A stretch of DNA of 6,392 nt from Eggerthellaceae bacterium (GTDB taxonomy: Bacteria > Actinomycetota > Coriobacteriia > Coriobacteriales > Eggerthellaceae): assembly GCA_900754955.1 (NCBI GenBank), contig CAAEEV010000188.1, positions 1 through 6,392 of the forward strand, read 5' to 3'. Each line of letters starts with the position of its first letter. The first letter of the stretch is position 1. Shown here one piece after another: positions 1 to 5,409 of the stretch. The position numbers and the translations under genes are program-made. A model generated the notes under the pieces. That model ran no database searches and had not been told where the DNA came from. It was given only the letters and a program-made list of their open reading frames with translations.

Positions 1-1170
1 GCGCGCGAGCGCGAGAAGGCGGCCGAAGGTGCGGCCGAGGATGCGGCGATTAACGCCAGCTCTGGTGGCGAAGGCGGCTCGAATGAGCTGGCTCACAAGG
101 GGCTCTTCGCGGCGAGCGTCGCCGTCTGCATCGCCGCTGGCCTGCTCTCAAGCTGCATGAGGAGCCTGTGGCTCTACGATCCTAGCGGTTACGACGCGTC
201 GCCTCTCGGCATGATCACGTATGCGGAATCGTTCTGCATCGGCTGCGTGTTTCTGCTGCTTCGCTTCAAGCTAAGCGATTTCCTGACGGCGCTCATGGCC
301 GATCTCTCGGTGGTTCTGGCATTCTTTCTTGTGGGGCTACTCATGTGCTCGTTCGTCGGAATATCGAGCGGGTTGGGGCTCGTCTCTACGGCGCACACGT
401 CGCTTCAGTTCCTGCTGTGGGTGGCGATCGCGCAGGTCTCGCGGGAACGAGGCCTGTTTGTCGCCGGCGTGCTGTTTGTTGTGGAGGCGGCGCTGTCCGT
501 CATCGTCATGTACCTGCTTCCGCGCTTCGTCGACATGACGGCGGCGAACTCCGCGGCATTCGCGCTTCCGCTGGCGCTGTGGGGCATGGTGTTCGTTGCC
601 GTCGCGGGCGTTGCGCTGACGGTGGGCTTTCTGATGTGTCTGTTCGGTACGTCGGCAGCGTCGGTAAAGCAGAACGACGCGTCGCTCCGCGCGGTGAATG
701 CGGAGGCGGATGTGCCGTTGCGTGGCATCGGCGACAAAACCGCTGGTGAAGGGTCTTCTGCTGGAGAACGTGCCGAAGGAGAGGGCTCCACTGGCGAACG
801 CGTCAGCGAAACTGCTGAGCGCGCTATCGCTGGGCGGGCGGCAAGCGTGAAGGCCGTCGACGGCGAGGTTGTCAGTGGCGAGGTTGCTGGCAACGAGGCT
901 GTTGACGGCGAAACCGCCGAGCGAGCCCCGCTACCCTACCGCGAGGAGCTGGCGTTTTTACTTGCCAAACGTTACGCGCTCACCGAGCGCGAGGCCCAGG
1001 TGGCTGCGCTCATCGCGCGCGGCAACAGCGTGAAACGAACGGCCGAGCTGCTCTGTCTCGCATCGAGCACGGTGCAGGGCTACACCAAGACGATCTATCG
1101 CAAAATGGACATCCATCGAAAGCAGGAGCTTGTGGACGTCGCCGCCAAGCTTTCGCCTGCCGGACACTGA
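1..1170 (+). CDS. LuxR-family transcriptional regulator with multiple membrane segments (5' partial)
   Basis: The frame is open from the first base to the TGA at 1168-1170, giving 389 residues of a protein whose start lies outside the window; the ATG at 157 is internal. The fragment begins with a charged Ala/Glu-rich stretch (about 33 residues), then roughly six hydrophobic segments up to about base 650. A low-complexity linker rich in Gly, Glu and Ala follows (about 655-930), then a C-terminal LuxR/GerE HTH domain (about 970-1145). The HTH shows the expected LTEREAQVAALIARG start and the STVQGYTKTIYRKMDIHRK recognition region. This matches the large Coriobacteriia family of membrane regulators with about 12 helices and an HTH tail; the opening charged stretch would be the loop between the two six-helix halves. 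Such proteins are thought to sense a ligand or membrane state and control nearby operons, often respiratory ones. The target is not visible here. It is convergent with the next gene and separated from the molybdoenzyme operon, so its target probably lies to the left. Confidence 0.93.
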   Translation, partial: AREREKAAEGAAEDAAINASSGGEGGSNELAHKGLFAASVAVCIAAGLLSSCMRSLWLYDPSGYDASPLGMITYAESFCIGCVFLLLRFKLSDFLTALMADLSVVLAFFLVGLLMCSFVGISSGLGLVSTAHTSLQFLLWVAIAQVSRERGLFVAGVLFVVEAALSVIVMYLLPRFVDMTAANSAAFALPLALWGMVFVAVAGVALTVGFLMCLFGTSAASVKQNDASLRAVNAEADVPLRGIGDKTAGEGSSAGERAEGEGSTGERVSETAERAIAGRAASVKAVDGEVVSGEVAGNEAVDGETAERAPLPYREELAFLLAKRYALTEREAQVAALIARGNSVKRTAELLCLASSTVQGYTKTIYRKMDIHRKQELVDVAAKLSPAGH

Positions 1171-1204
1171 TGCAGTCTGAGACGGCCGCTGTTCGGTGGG
1201 TACG

Positions 1205-1222
1205 ATGTTTCACGTGAAACAT
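1205..1222. promoter_or_regulatory. parS: parS-like ParB binding site
   Basis: The sequence ATGTTTCACGTGAAACAT is a perfect 18-bp palindrome. Its inner 16 bp (1206-1221) fit the broadly conserved chromosomal parS consensus TGTTNCACGTGAAACA at every position. It lies in the gap between two convergent genes, 35 bp after the LuxR stop. ParB nucleates on such sites near the replication origin and spreads along the DNA to load SMC and partition the chromosome. No run of T follows on either strand, so it does not look like a terminator. An exact match of this length is very unlikely by chance in 6.4 kb. Binding itself is inferred. Confidence 0.88.
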
Positions 1223-1243
1223 GTGCGGGCCGAGCGCTCAATT

Positions 1244-1268
1244 GCGCGGAGGGGCGTTTGCACCGCGC
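1244..1268. other. GC-rich inverted repeat in the convergent gap
   Basis: GCGCGG (1244-1249) and CCGCGC (1263-1268) can form a 6-bp stem with a 13-nt loop between the converging LuxR and YgbA-family genes. The position would suit a bidirectional transcription end. No U-tract follows on either strand, and such GC-rich arms arise easily by chance in this DNA. Nothing else beyond the parS-like site was recognised in 1171-1348. Confidence 0.25.
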
Positions 1269-1348
1269 GGCGGCGAGAGAGACGCGGGGCTTTGCGCGCT
1301 GCAGTGCGGGCTGTGGCTCGGTGGACGCGGAAGCAGGGCGCGGCGCTG

Positions 1349-1708
1349 CTAGCGTCCGAGAAGGTGGCGGATGGCGGCGACGGGATGCTTGAAGATCATG
1401 CGCGGTCCGCTGTAACGCATGGCGGCTCGAATGCTTTCGCGCATTTCGGGAGCGTAGCAGTGGTTCTCGCACGCCTCGCAGGACGTTTTCACGTGCATTT
1501 TGCGACAACGTTCGGTGCGCAGGACGGCGTACGCGTCGAGCTTCGCGCAGGCGGGGCAGACGGCATCGCCGCAGAACGCCCGCTCGGTGCGCTCGACTGC
1601 ATGGTGCGTGCCAGCGCAGTGCATGGCGATCATCTGCGAGATCGTCTTTTTCTCGCGAGCGCGGCGCTTTTCGACGCGTCGTTCCATATTGGGTGAAAGC
1701 TGCTCCAT
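1349..1708 (-). CDS. YgbA-family (nitrous oxide-stimulated promoter family) cysteine-rich protein
   Basis: This encodes 119 residues from the ATG at 1706-1708. The Arg/Lys-rich start REKKTISQMI (about 19-28), the TSCEACENHCY motif (Cys77, Cys80, Cys84) and MRYSGPRMIFKHP (about 97-109) match the E. coli YgbA / nitrous-oxide-stimulated-promoter family in order and length. In enterobacteria ygbA belongs to the NsrR-controlled nitric oxide response; its biochemical role is not settled. Further cysteines at 46, 51, 54 and 68 suggest a bound zinc ion or Fe-S cluster, which is inference. The start is uncertain: GTG at 1717 and ATG at 1687 are in frame, and none has a strong ribosome binding site. 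It lies about 210 bp downstream of the SRAP gene on the same strand, so it may be co-transcribed or have its own promoter. No convincing NsrR site or promoter was found upstream. The protein should be cytoplasmic, with no signal peptide or membrane helix. Confidence 0.87.
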   Translation of the reverse strand: MEQLSPNMERRVEKRRAREKKTISQMIAMHCAGTHHAVERTERAFCGDAVCPACAKLDAYAVLRTERCRKMHVKTSCEACENHCYAPEMRESIRAAMRYSGPRMIFKHPVAAIRHLLGR

Positions 1709-1860
1709 GACGGCCACTTTACCACGGCGTGCAGGCGTGATCGCAGCGACTAGGGGAGGATCGGCGGGCGGCCAAGCGCGCGCAAATTCACGTGCTTGAT
1801 TGCGTAAACGTGTGAAGTTGCCAGTGCGTTTGGTCGCGCGGGCTCACGAGCTCATTCTGC

Positions 1861-1888
1861 GCGAAATGCGCTTCTGTTTGCATTCCGC
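1861..1888 (-). other. 28-bp imperfect dyad / RNA stem-loop after the SRAP gene
   Basis: GCGAAATGC (1861-1869) and GCATTCCGC (1880-1888) are 9-bp arms around a 10-nt spacer, matching at 8 of 9 positions as DNA. In RNA read from the - strand the odd pair becomes G-U, so the whole 9-bp stem forms; the + strand copy would have an A-C mismatch. It begins 32 bp after the SRAP stop codon. It could be a weak terminator or 3' stabilising hairpin of the SRAP transcript, though no U-tract follows, or an operator for the YgbA-family gene. Nothing else in the 1718-1920 gap could be supported. Confidence 0.4.
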
Positions 1889-1920
1889 TGGAACCGCATC
1901 AGGATGGTGCAAGCTGCGCG

Positions 1921-2751
1921 TCAGAACAGCGCAAGCTGGCCGCTTGATGCGCGCTTGTCTGCCGCCGACTTGGTGCTCGATGCAGATTCAGCGGAAGCCG
2001 GATCATCGGCGTGCGCAGATAGTGCAACCGACGAAGCTCGCGCAAGCGCGACAAGATCTTCCAGGGAGCTGTTGGGGTCAAGCCACGTGAGCCCCGCCCG
2101 CTCGTCAAGCACGAGCGGCATGCGGTTGTGAACAGGCGCCACGACATCGTCCGGCTCGGTGGTGATCACCGAAAAGCGTTCATCTTGATAGATCCCCGCG
2201 ATAAGAAAAACCGACGCCGCTTCTTCCGTTTCGCGAATTTCACCGTCTTCTCCGCCGCAAGCTGAACTTTCGCCAGCGGAAAGATTCCCTTCAGACTCTT
2301 GCCAGACGCGCGCAAAACGATACTGCCGTTTGACCGCTTTGCCCGTGCGTGGGCTTCGTACAGTTTCAGTGGCGTGCGACTCGTAGAATGCGCGCACGGG
2401 AATCGCGCAACGGCGGTGGAGGAGCGAGTCGTGCCACATGCTCGTGGGCTGCAGCGCCGATTCCAAACGCGTGTTGAAAAGCGGGCCGCGCTTCCATTCG
2501 ACATGATATCCCCAGCTCATCTCAGCAACGGAGAGGCGGTCATGCGCATACAGGACGAGAAACGACGTTCCGTCGGGAAACACATCTCCGCCGCCGGCTT
2601 CCGCATTCAGTGCGCCTGTTGACCACGGGTTGCCGACCTCGTCGACAGCACACGCGCCATCGGCGAAGCCTTCATCTCGCTGCAGCTGGATGAGGTCGCG
2701 CACAACGCGCCTCGTCTCGCCTAACGAGACCGATACAAAATGACGGCACAT
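1921..2751 (-). CDS. SRAP-domain protein (SOS response-associated, HMCES/YedK type)
   Basis: This encodes 276 residues. The ATG at 2749-2751 gives the obligatory MCRH start and is preceded by GGAGG (2756-2760) four bases away. SRAP proteins form a stable thiazolidine crosslink to abasic sites in single-stranded DNA through Cys2 after Met removal, shielding them at stalled forks. The active-site set is present: Cys2, Asn93 in FNTRLES, Glu124 in RAFYES, the TTEPD strand (197-201), and His208 in VHNRMP. The usual FYEW is FYES here. An acidic, poorly conserved insertion occupies about 151-178. After the core comes a flexible Ala/Ser-rich tail (about 240-271) ending in QLALF (272-276), a match to the bacterial clamp-binding consensus. 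The gene follows DUF1848 after 66 bp on the same strand and probably shares its SOS-type promoter. Confidence 0.95.
   Translation of the reverse strand: MCRHFVSVSLGETRRVVRDLIQLQRDEGFADGACAVDEVGNPWSTGALNAEAGGGDVFPDGTSFLVLYAHDRLSVAEMSWGYHVEWKRGPLFNTRLESALQPTSMWHDSLLHRRCAIPVRAFYESHATETVRSPRTGKAVKRQYRFARVWQESEGNLSAGESSACGGEDGEIRETEEAASVFLIAGIYQDERFSVITTEPDDVVAPVHNRMPLVLDERAGLTWLDPNSSLEDLVALARASSVALSAHADDPASAESASSTKSAADKRASSGQLALF
1924..1938 (-). other. C-terminal sliding-clamp binding motif (QLALF) in the SRAP protein
   Basis: The last five codons before the TGA encode Gln-Leu-Ala-Leu-Phe. This fits the pentapeptide QL(S/D)LF / QxxLF that binds the hydrophobic groove of the DnaN beta clamp. It sits at the extreme C-terminus after a disordered-looking tail, which is the usual placement for such motifs. 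Clamp binding is inferred from the motif alone. Confidence 0.6.
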
Positions 2752-2817
2752 GCCGCCTCCTTCCGAATGCCATCAGCGCCGAAGCTGCTGTAGCGCGTCG
2801 TCCCGATTTCGGCAATC

Positions 2818-3735
2818 CTACACCAGCCGGAACGCGCGCTGGACGCCTTGGGCCACGACGCCGTCCTCCTTAAGATGGCCGAGCAGCAGCGGCGATGTGG
2901 GATCGTGCTCCTCACGGTAGTTCCGCAGCGCCTTTTCGGGGCTTTTGTTCGCATAGCAGTAGCGGCAGCCGTTGGGGCAGCTGTCGTACGCGCCGATGTC
3001 GCGACTTTCGATGCAGTGGCAGCCACGGCGCGCGCCCTTGTGCTTGCGCGGGCGGAACGCGATGCCGTTCGCTGCACCGAGAATCTCAAGCGTCATGCAG
3101 CCGCTTTGATGGATGCCGTAGCGCGACCAATCCTGGTCCGTTCCGCACGTCTGCAGCCAGATGCCGTGCTTCGCGGCGATCGCGCCCAATCCCGCCGCAA
3201 GGCGGTCCATGTCGTTCGTGTCCATCACGATGAGTTCGGGCATGTTGAACTGCAGCTTGCGGTAGATTTCCACGAACGAGAAAATGCAGCGGTCGACATG
3301 CCCGGCAAGCTTCCCGCAGAGGTAGTCGAACGTCTCGAAGTGCCGCTCGATCGTGTAGTCGCGCGTGAGCAGCACGGGATCGTAGCGCCAGCAGATGCGC
3401 TGCGCTCCGACGATGCGCTCGAGTGCGTAGAGCGTCTCCACCGATTCGTCGATGCTCGGCACGCGCGGTTCGATATCGTGCCCGTACGCGGTGATGGTGT
3501 AGTTGAAGTGCGTGTTGAAACGGCTCGTGATCTCGTGCAGACGGGGCCGGATCGGCGCGTAGTTCTTGGAGCAGAACTCCACCACGTCAACGACGGCGGG
3601 GTCGAGCTCGTAGCGGGTGACCTTGTTGGGAAACAGCGGATTGCGCGCAAGTGCAAAGCCCTCTTCGAACCGCTTGAGCAGCCAGGGCGTGTACCACTGA
3701 ACCGTGTCCGTACGGGCCCCTGTGTTGATGATCAT
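2818..3735 (-). CDS. DUF1848 family protein with radical-SAM-like cysteine cluster
   Basis: This encodes 305 residues. The ATG at 3733-3735 was chosen because the family begins with MII..(S/A)RTD, and because AGAAAGG lies five bases upstream. In-frame starts at 3753 and 3774 lack a ribosome site, and the one at 3846 lies upstream of the promoter. Family landmarks in order are ARTD (7-10), ALARNPLFPNKVTR (28-41), WRYDP (116-120), CHC (239-241), SRDIGAYDSC (244-253) and the cluster Cys253-x3-Cys257-x2-Cys260 followed by YAN. The Cx3Cx2C set resembles the 4Fe-4S/SAM site of radical SAM enzymes but sits near the C-terminus instead of the N-terminus. The family's reaction is unknown. Position next to an SRAP gene, under an SOS-like promoter, suggests a DNA-repair role; that is inference. 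It should be a soluble protein. Confidence 0.92.
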   Translation of the reverse strand: MIINTGARTDTVQWYTPWLLKRFEEGFALARNPLFPNKVTRYELDPAVVDVVEFCSKNYAPIRPRLHEITSRFNTHFNYTITAYGHDIEPRVPSIDESVETLYALERIVGAQRICWRYDPVLLTRDYTIERHFETFDYLCGKLAGHVDRCIFSFVEIYRKLQFNMPELIVMDTNDMDRLAAGLGAIAAKHGIWLQTCGTDQDWSRYGIHQSGCMTLEILGAANGIAFRPRKHKGARRGCHCIESRDIGAYDSCPNGCRYCYANKSPEKALRNYREEHDPTSPLLLGHLKEDGVVAQGVQRAFRLV

Positions 3736-3782
3736 GCGAACCTTTCTCGCCATTCCGCAGAGCAGATGCCTCATGCGGAATA

Positions 3783-3796
3783 CGAACTTACGTTCG
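3783..3796 (-). promoter_or_regulatory. LexA operator (SOS box)
   Basis: CGAACTTACGTTCG is a perfect 5-bp dyad with a 4-bp centre, matching the CGAAC-N4-GTTCG LexA/DinR box of Firmicutes and Actinobacteria. It lies a few bases downstream of a strong -10 element and covers the predicted transcription start near 3792. A bound repressor there would block RNA polymerase. The lexA gene is not in this window, so LexA as the ligand is inferred from the motif. Confidence 0.8.
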
Positions 3797-3798
3797 CT

Positions 3799-3827
3799 AT
3801 TATAACAGACATGCAAGTACAACGGCA
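3799..3827 (-). promoter_or_regulatory. Extended -10 promoter for the DUF1848-SRAP unit
   Basis: On the - strand TATAAT (3804 to 3799) is a perfect -10 hexamer, preceded by TGT so that it forms an extended -10 (TGnTATAAT, from 3807). At 17 bp spacing the -35 position (3827-3822) reads TGCCGT, which is weak; the extended -10 may compensate. The predicted start is near 3792, giving a leader of about 57 nt before the ATG at 3735. This AT-rich patch stands out in otherwise GC-rich DNA. Confidence 0.8.
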
Positions 3828-3906
3828 GAAGGGAGGTTGACGGCAAGCGACCCGCTCTCTCGCTATCCGCCTGCGGAAAGATGACAAGTGGACAGGTCGT
3901 TCGTCG

Positions 3907-4863
3907 TTATTTCCGCAGACGTGCCACCCAGCGAACTTGGACCGGCGTCTCGTAGAACAGGTGCCGGTGGGCGGCGTGCACGCCAATCTGCCCCATGGCT
4001 ATCGCAACCGTCGCTGCAGCGATGCCGATCTTCGGAACGGCGCCCAAGCTTTCCGCCAGCAGGGCAGCAACCAGAAGCGCGCACAGAAGAGCCTCCAACA
4101 CCCACAACCGCCTCACGAAGGACCAGAGCCCAGCGTATCGTTCCAGCGTCAGCGGAGCCCGCTCGTCAGACGACGCAACGAGCGCTCTGAGTCGCTGGCG
4201 TCGCAGGCAATGCGAGGCAACGTCGAGCGCCACCCCGCCGAGGGCGGCAGCAGCGAGCACCGTTGCGGCAAGCGGGCTCGCCACCGTAGCCCCCGCGCTT
4301 GCGAAAAGAATTGCCGACCCGGCGCCAAGAACGCACGCCCAAAGCTCCATCAGCCCCTCGGGGCCACACCACGCAGGTCGCGGGGATACCTGGTAAGCGC
4401 GCGCAATGACATACATGAGGATCGCGCCGATCACGCATCCCGTCGCCTCAAGCAACAACGCCGCCGCTCCCGATCCTGCCAGGCTCGCTGCTGCCCACGC
4501 GGTCAGGGCTACCCAGAACGCTCCCACGAGAAGAATCTCGCGGGAAAGCCAAGAGCTGCGCAGGTTCGTCAAAGACCGCGGCGCCCGCAGGGGTTTCGCC
4601 AAATGACCGATAGACGCGAGCATGCCGATGCTGCACAGCGCCCATGCGATGAGTGCCGGCAGCGCGCCCGTCGCCAAGGCGCCCGAAGCGCCCAGCACCG
4701 AATCGCCCGAGAGCAGCCCAGGCAATACCGCCGAGCCCGACGGGCCGTCAGCCAGCGACGCCGTAAATCCGAAGAGAGCAACGCCAAGAGCTGCCGGCTC
4801 GCACGTGGTGAACGCGATGAGGGGCAGCTCGCTTCGGCGTTGTTCGTTCAGCGGCACCGACAT
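3907..4863 (-). CDS. DmsC-type membrane anchor subunit of a molybdoenzyme
   Basis: This encodes 318 residues, with about eight hydrophobic segments (near 14-33, 63-85, 108-130, 133-156, 170-190, 193-216, 253-272 and 277-297). The stretch HLAKPLRAPRSLTNLR followed by SSWLSREIL (87-111) is the hallmark of the DmsC family, which binds quinol and passes electrons to the ferredoxin subunit. The usual length is about 280-320, so it appears complete. The ATG at 4861-4863 has a modest GGAAG upstream and lies 16 bp after the ferredoxin stop, so translation is probably coupled. Residues after the last helix (HLFYETPVQVRWVARLRK) form a short basic tail. The gene ends the operon. The 3847-3906 stretch beyond it holds only weak inverted repeats and no clear terminator. 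Confidence 0.93.
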   Translation of the reverse strand: MSVPLNEQRRSELPLIAFTTCEPAALGVALFGFTASLADGPSGSAVLPGLLSGDSVLGASGALATGALPALIAWALCSIGMLASIGHLAKPLRAPRSLTNLRSSWLSREILLVGAFWVALTAWAAASLAGSGAAALLLEATGCVIGAILMYVIARAYQVSPRPAWCGPEGLMELWACVLGAGSAILFASAGATVASPLAATVLAAAALGGVALDVASHCLRRQRLRALVASSDERAPLTLERYAGLWSFVRRLWVLEALLCALLVAALLAESLGAVPKIGIAAATVAIAMGQIGVHAAHRHLFYETPVQVRWVARLRK

Positions 4864-4879
4864 AGCGCTTCCGCAGCTT

Positions 4880-5407
4880 CTACAGGAGGCGGCCCGCCGC
4901 GCTCAGGCGCTTGGCAGCCGTTTCGCGCGGAACATTTGCGGCGCCCTCGACGGGCTCCAGGGTGATCGCTCCGCCGCAGCAGCTCTGTACGCAGGCGGGT
5001 TGCTTGCCCGCACGCAGGCGGTCGATGCACATGTCGCACTTGACCATGAGGCCGTCGCGGTCGAACTGGGGCGCGCCGAACTCGCATGCCCACGAGCAGT
5101 ACCTGCAACCGATGCACTTGTCGTGGTCCACCAACACCGCGCCGAACTGCGGGTCGCGGTAGATCGCCCCAGCGGGGCACACGCTCATGCACGCGGCATC
5201 GCCGCAGTGCATGCAGGCCATGCTGACGTACTGGATCGGGTGCGGGCCTTCCTCCGATTTGAGCTCGATCACCTGCCGGAGGCGCGGCCCGCATGTGCCG
5301 GGTTCCTCCTGCACATGCGGTCTTGCGCGATGCTCGGATTTGCAGGCGACCTCGCAGGCGAAGCACTGCGCGCAGCGCTTGACGTTGAAGTGAAATGCGT
5401 ACTGCAT
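4880..5407 (-). CDS. DmsB/PhsB-type ferredoxin subunit with four [4Fe-4S] clusters
   Basis: This encodes 175 residues, start ATG at 5405-5407, with GAGG five bases upstream inside the end of the preceding gene and two bases after that gene's stop codon. All four cysteine groups of the DMSO-reductase electron-transfer subunit are intact: Cys12/15/18/22, Cys65/68/73/77, Cys98/101/104/108 and Cys124/127/139/143. It relays electrons from the membrane anchor to the molybdenum subunit. There is no signal peptide; such subunits are normally exported together with a Tat-signal-bearing catalytic partner, whose N-terminus is outside the window. The gene order and near-overlap show a single operon with both neighbours. 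Confidence 0.97.
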   Translation of the reverse strand: MQYAFHFNVKRCAQCFACEVACKSEHRARPHVQEEPGTCGPRLRQVIELKSEEGPHPIQYVSMACMHCGDAACMSVCPAGAIYRDPQFGAVLVDHDKCIGCRYCSWACEFGAPQFDRDGLMVKCDMCIDRLRAGKQPACVQSCCGGAITLEPVEGAANVPRETAAKRLSAAGRLL

Positions 5408-5409
5408 GG

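Noticed and set aside
1196..1696. + strand open frame overlapping the parS-like site and the YgbA-family gene
   Set aside because: Antisense to a recognised family; no plausible domain.
1714..1725. TAAAGT on the - strand as a -10 element for the YgbA-family gene
   Set aside because: It lies almost at the start codon, has no -35 partner at a suitable distance, and differs from TATAAT at two positions.
1487..1795. Additional CACGTG cores at 1490-1495 and 1789-1794 as possible second and third parS sites
   Set aside because: Only about 9-10 of 16 positions match and the outer arms are not symmetric; CACGTG recurs elsewhere in this GC-rich window (2084-2089).
1796..1809. TTGAT half-site as an FNR/CRP-like box upstream of the YgbA-family gene
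   Set aside because: The second half (TAAAC) does not match ATCAA; only one half-site is present.
2848..3840. Long + strand open frame opposite the DUF1848 gene, and similar ones at 3937-4965 and 4622-5467
   Set aside because: They mirror strongly supported - strand genes, their translations are Arg/Ala/His-rich with no recognisable domain, and such frames are expected opposite GC-rich genes.
3736..3846. N-terminal extension of the DUF1848 protein to the start at 3846
   Set aside because: It would place the start codon upstream of the -10 element and SOS box, and the family begins at MII..(S/A)RTD.
3845..3880. Short inverted repeats (AGCGA/TCGCT, TCCGC/GCGGA) as a terminator of the molybdoenzyme operon
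   Set aside because: Five-base arms, poor loops and no following U-tract on the - strand.
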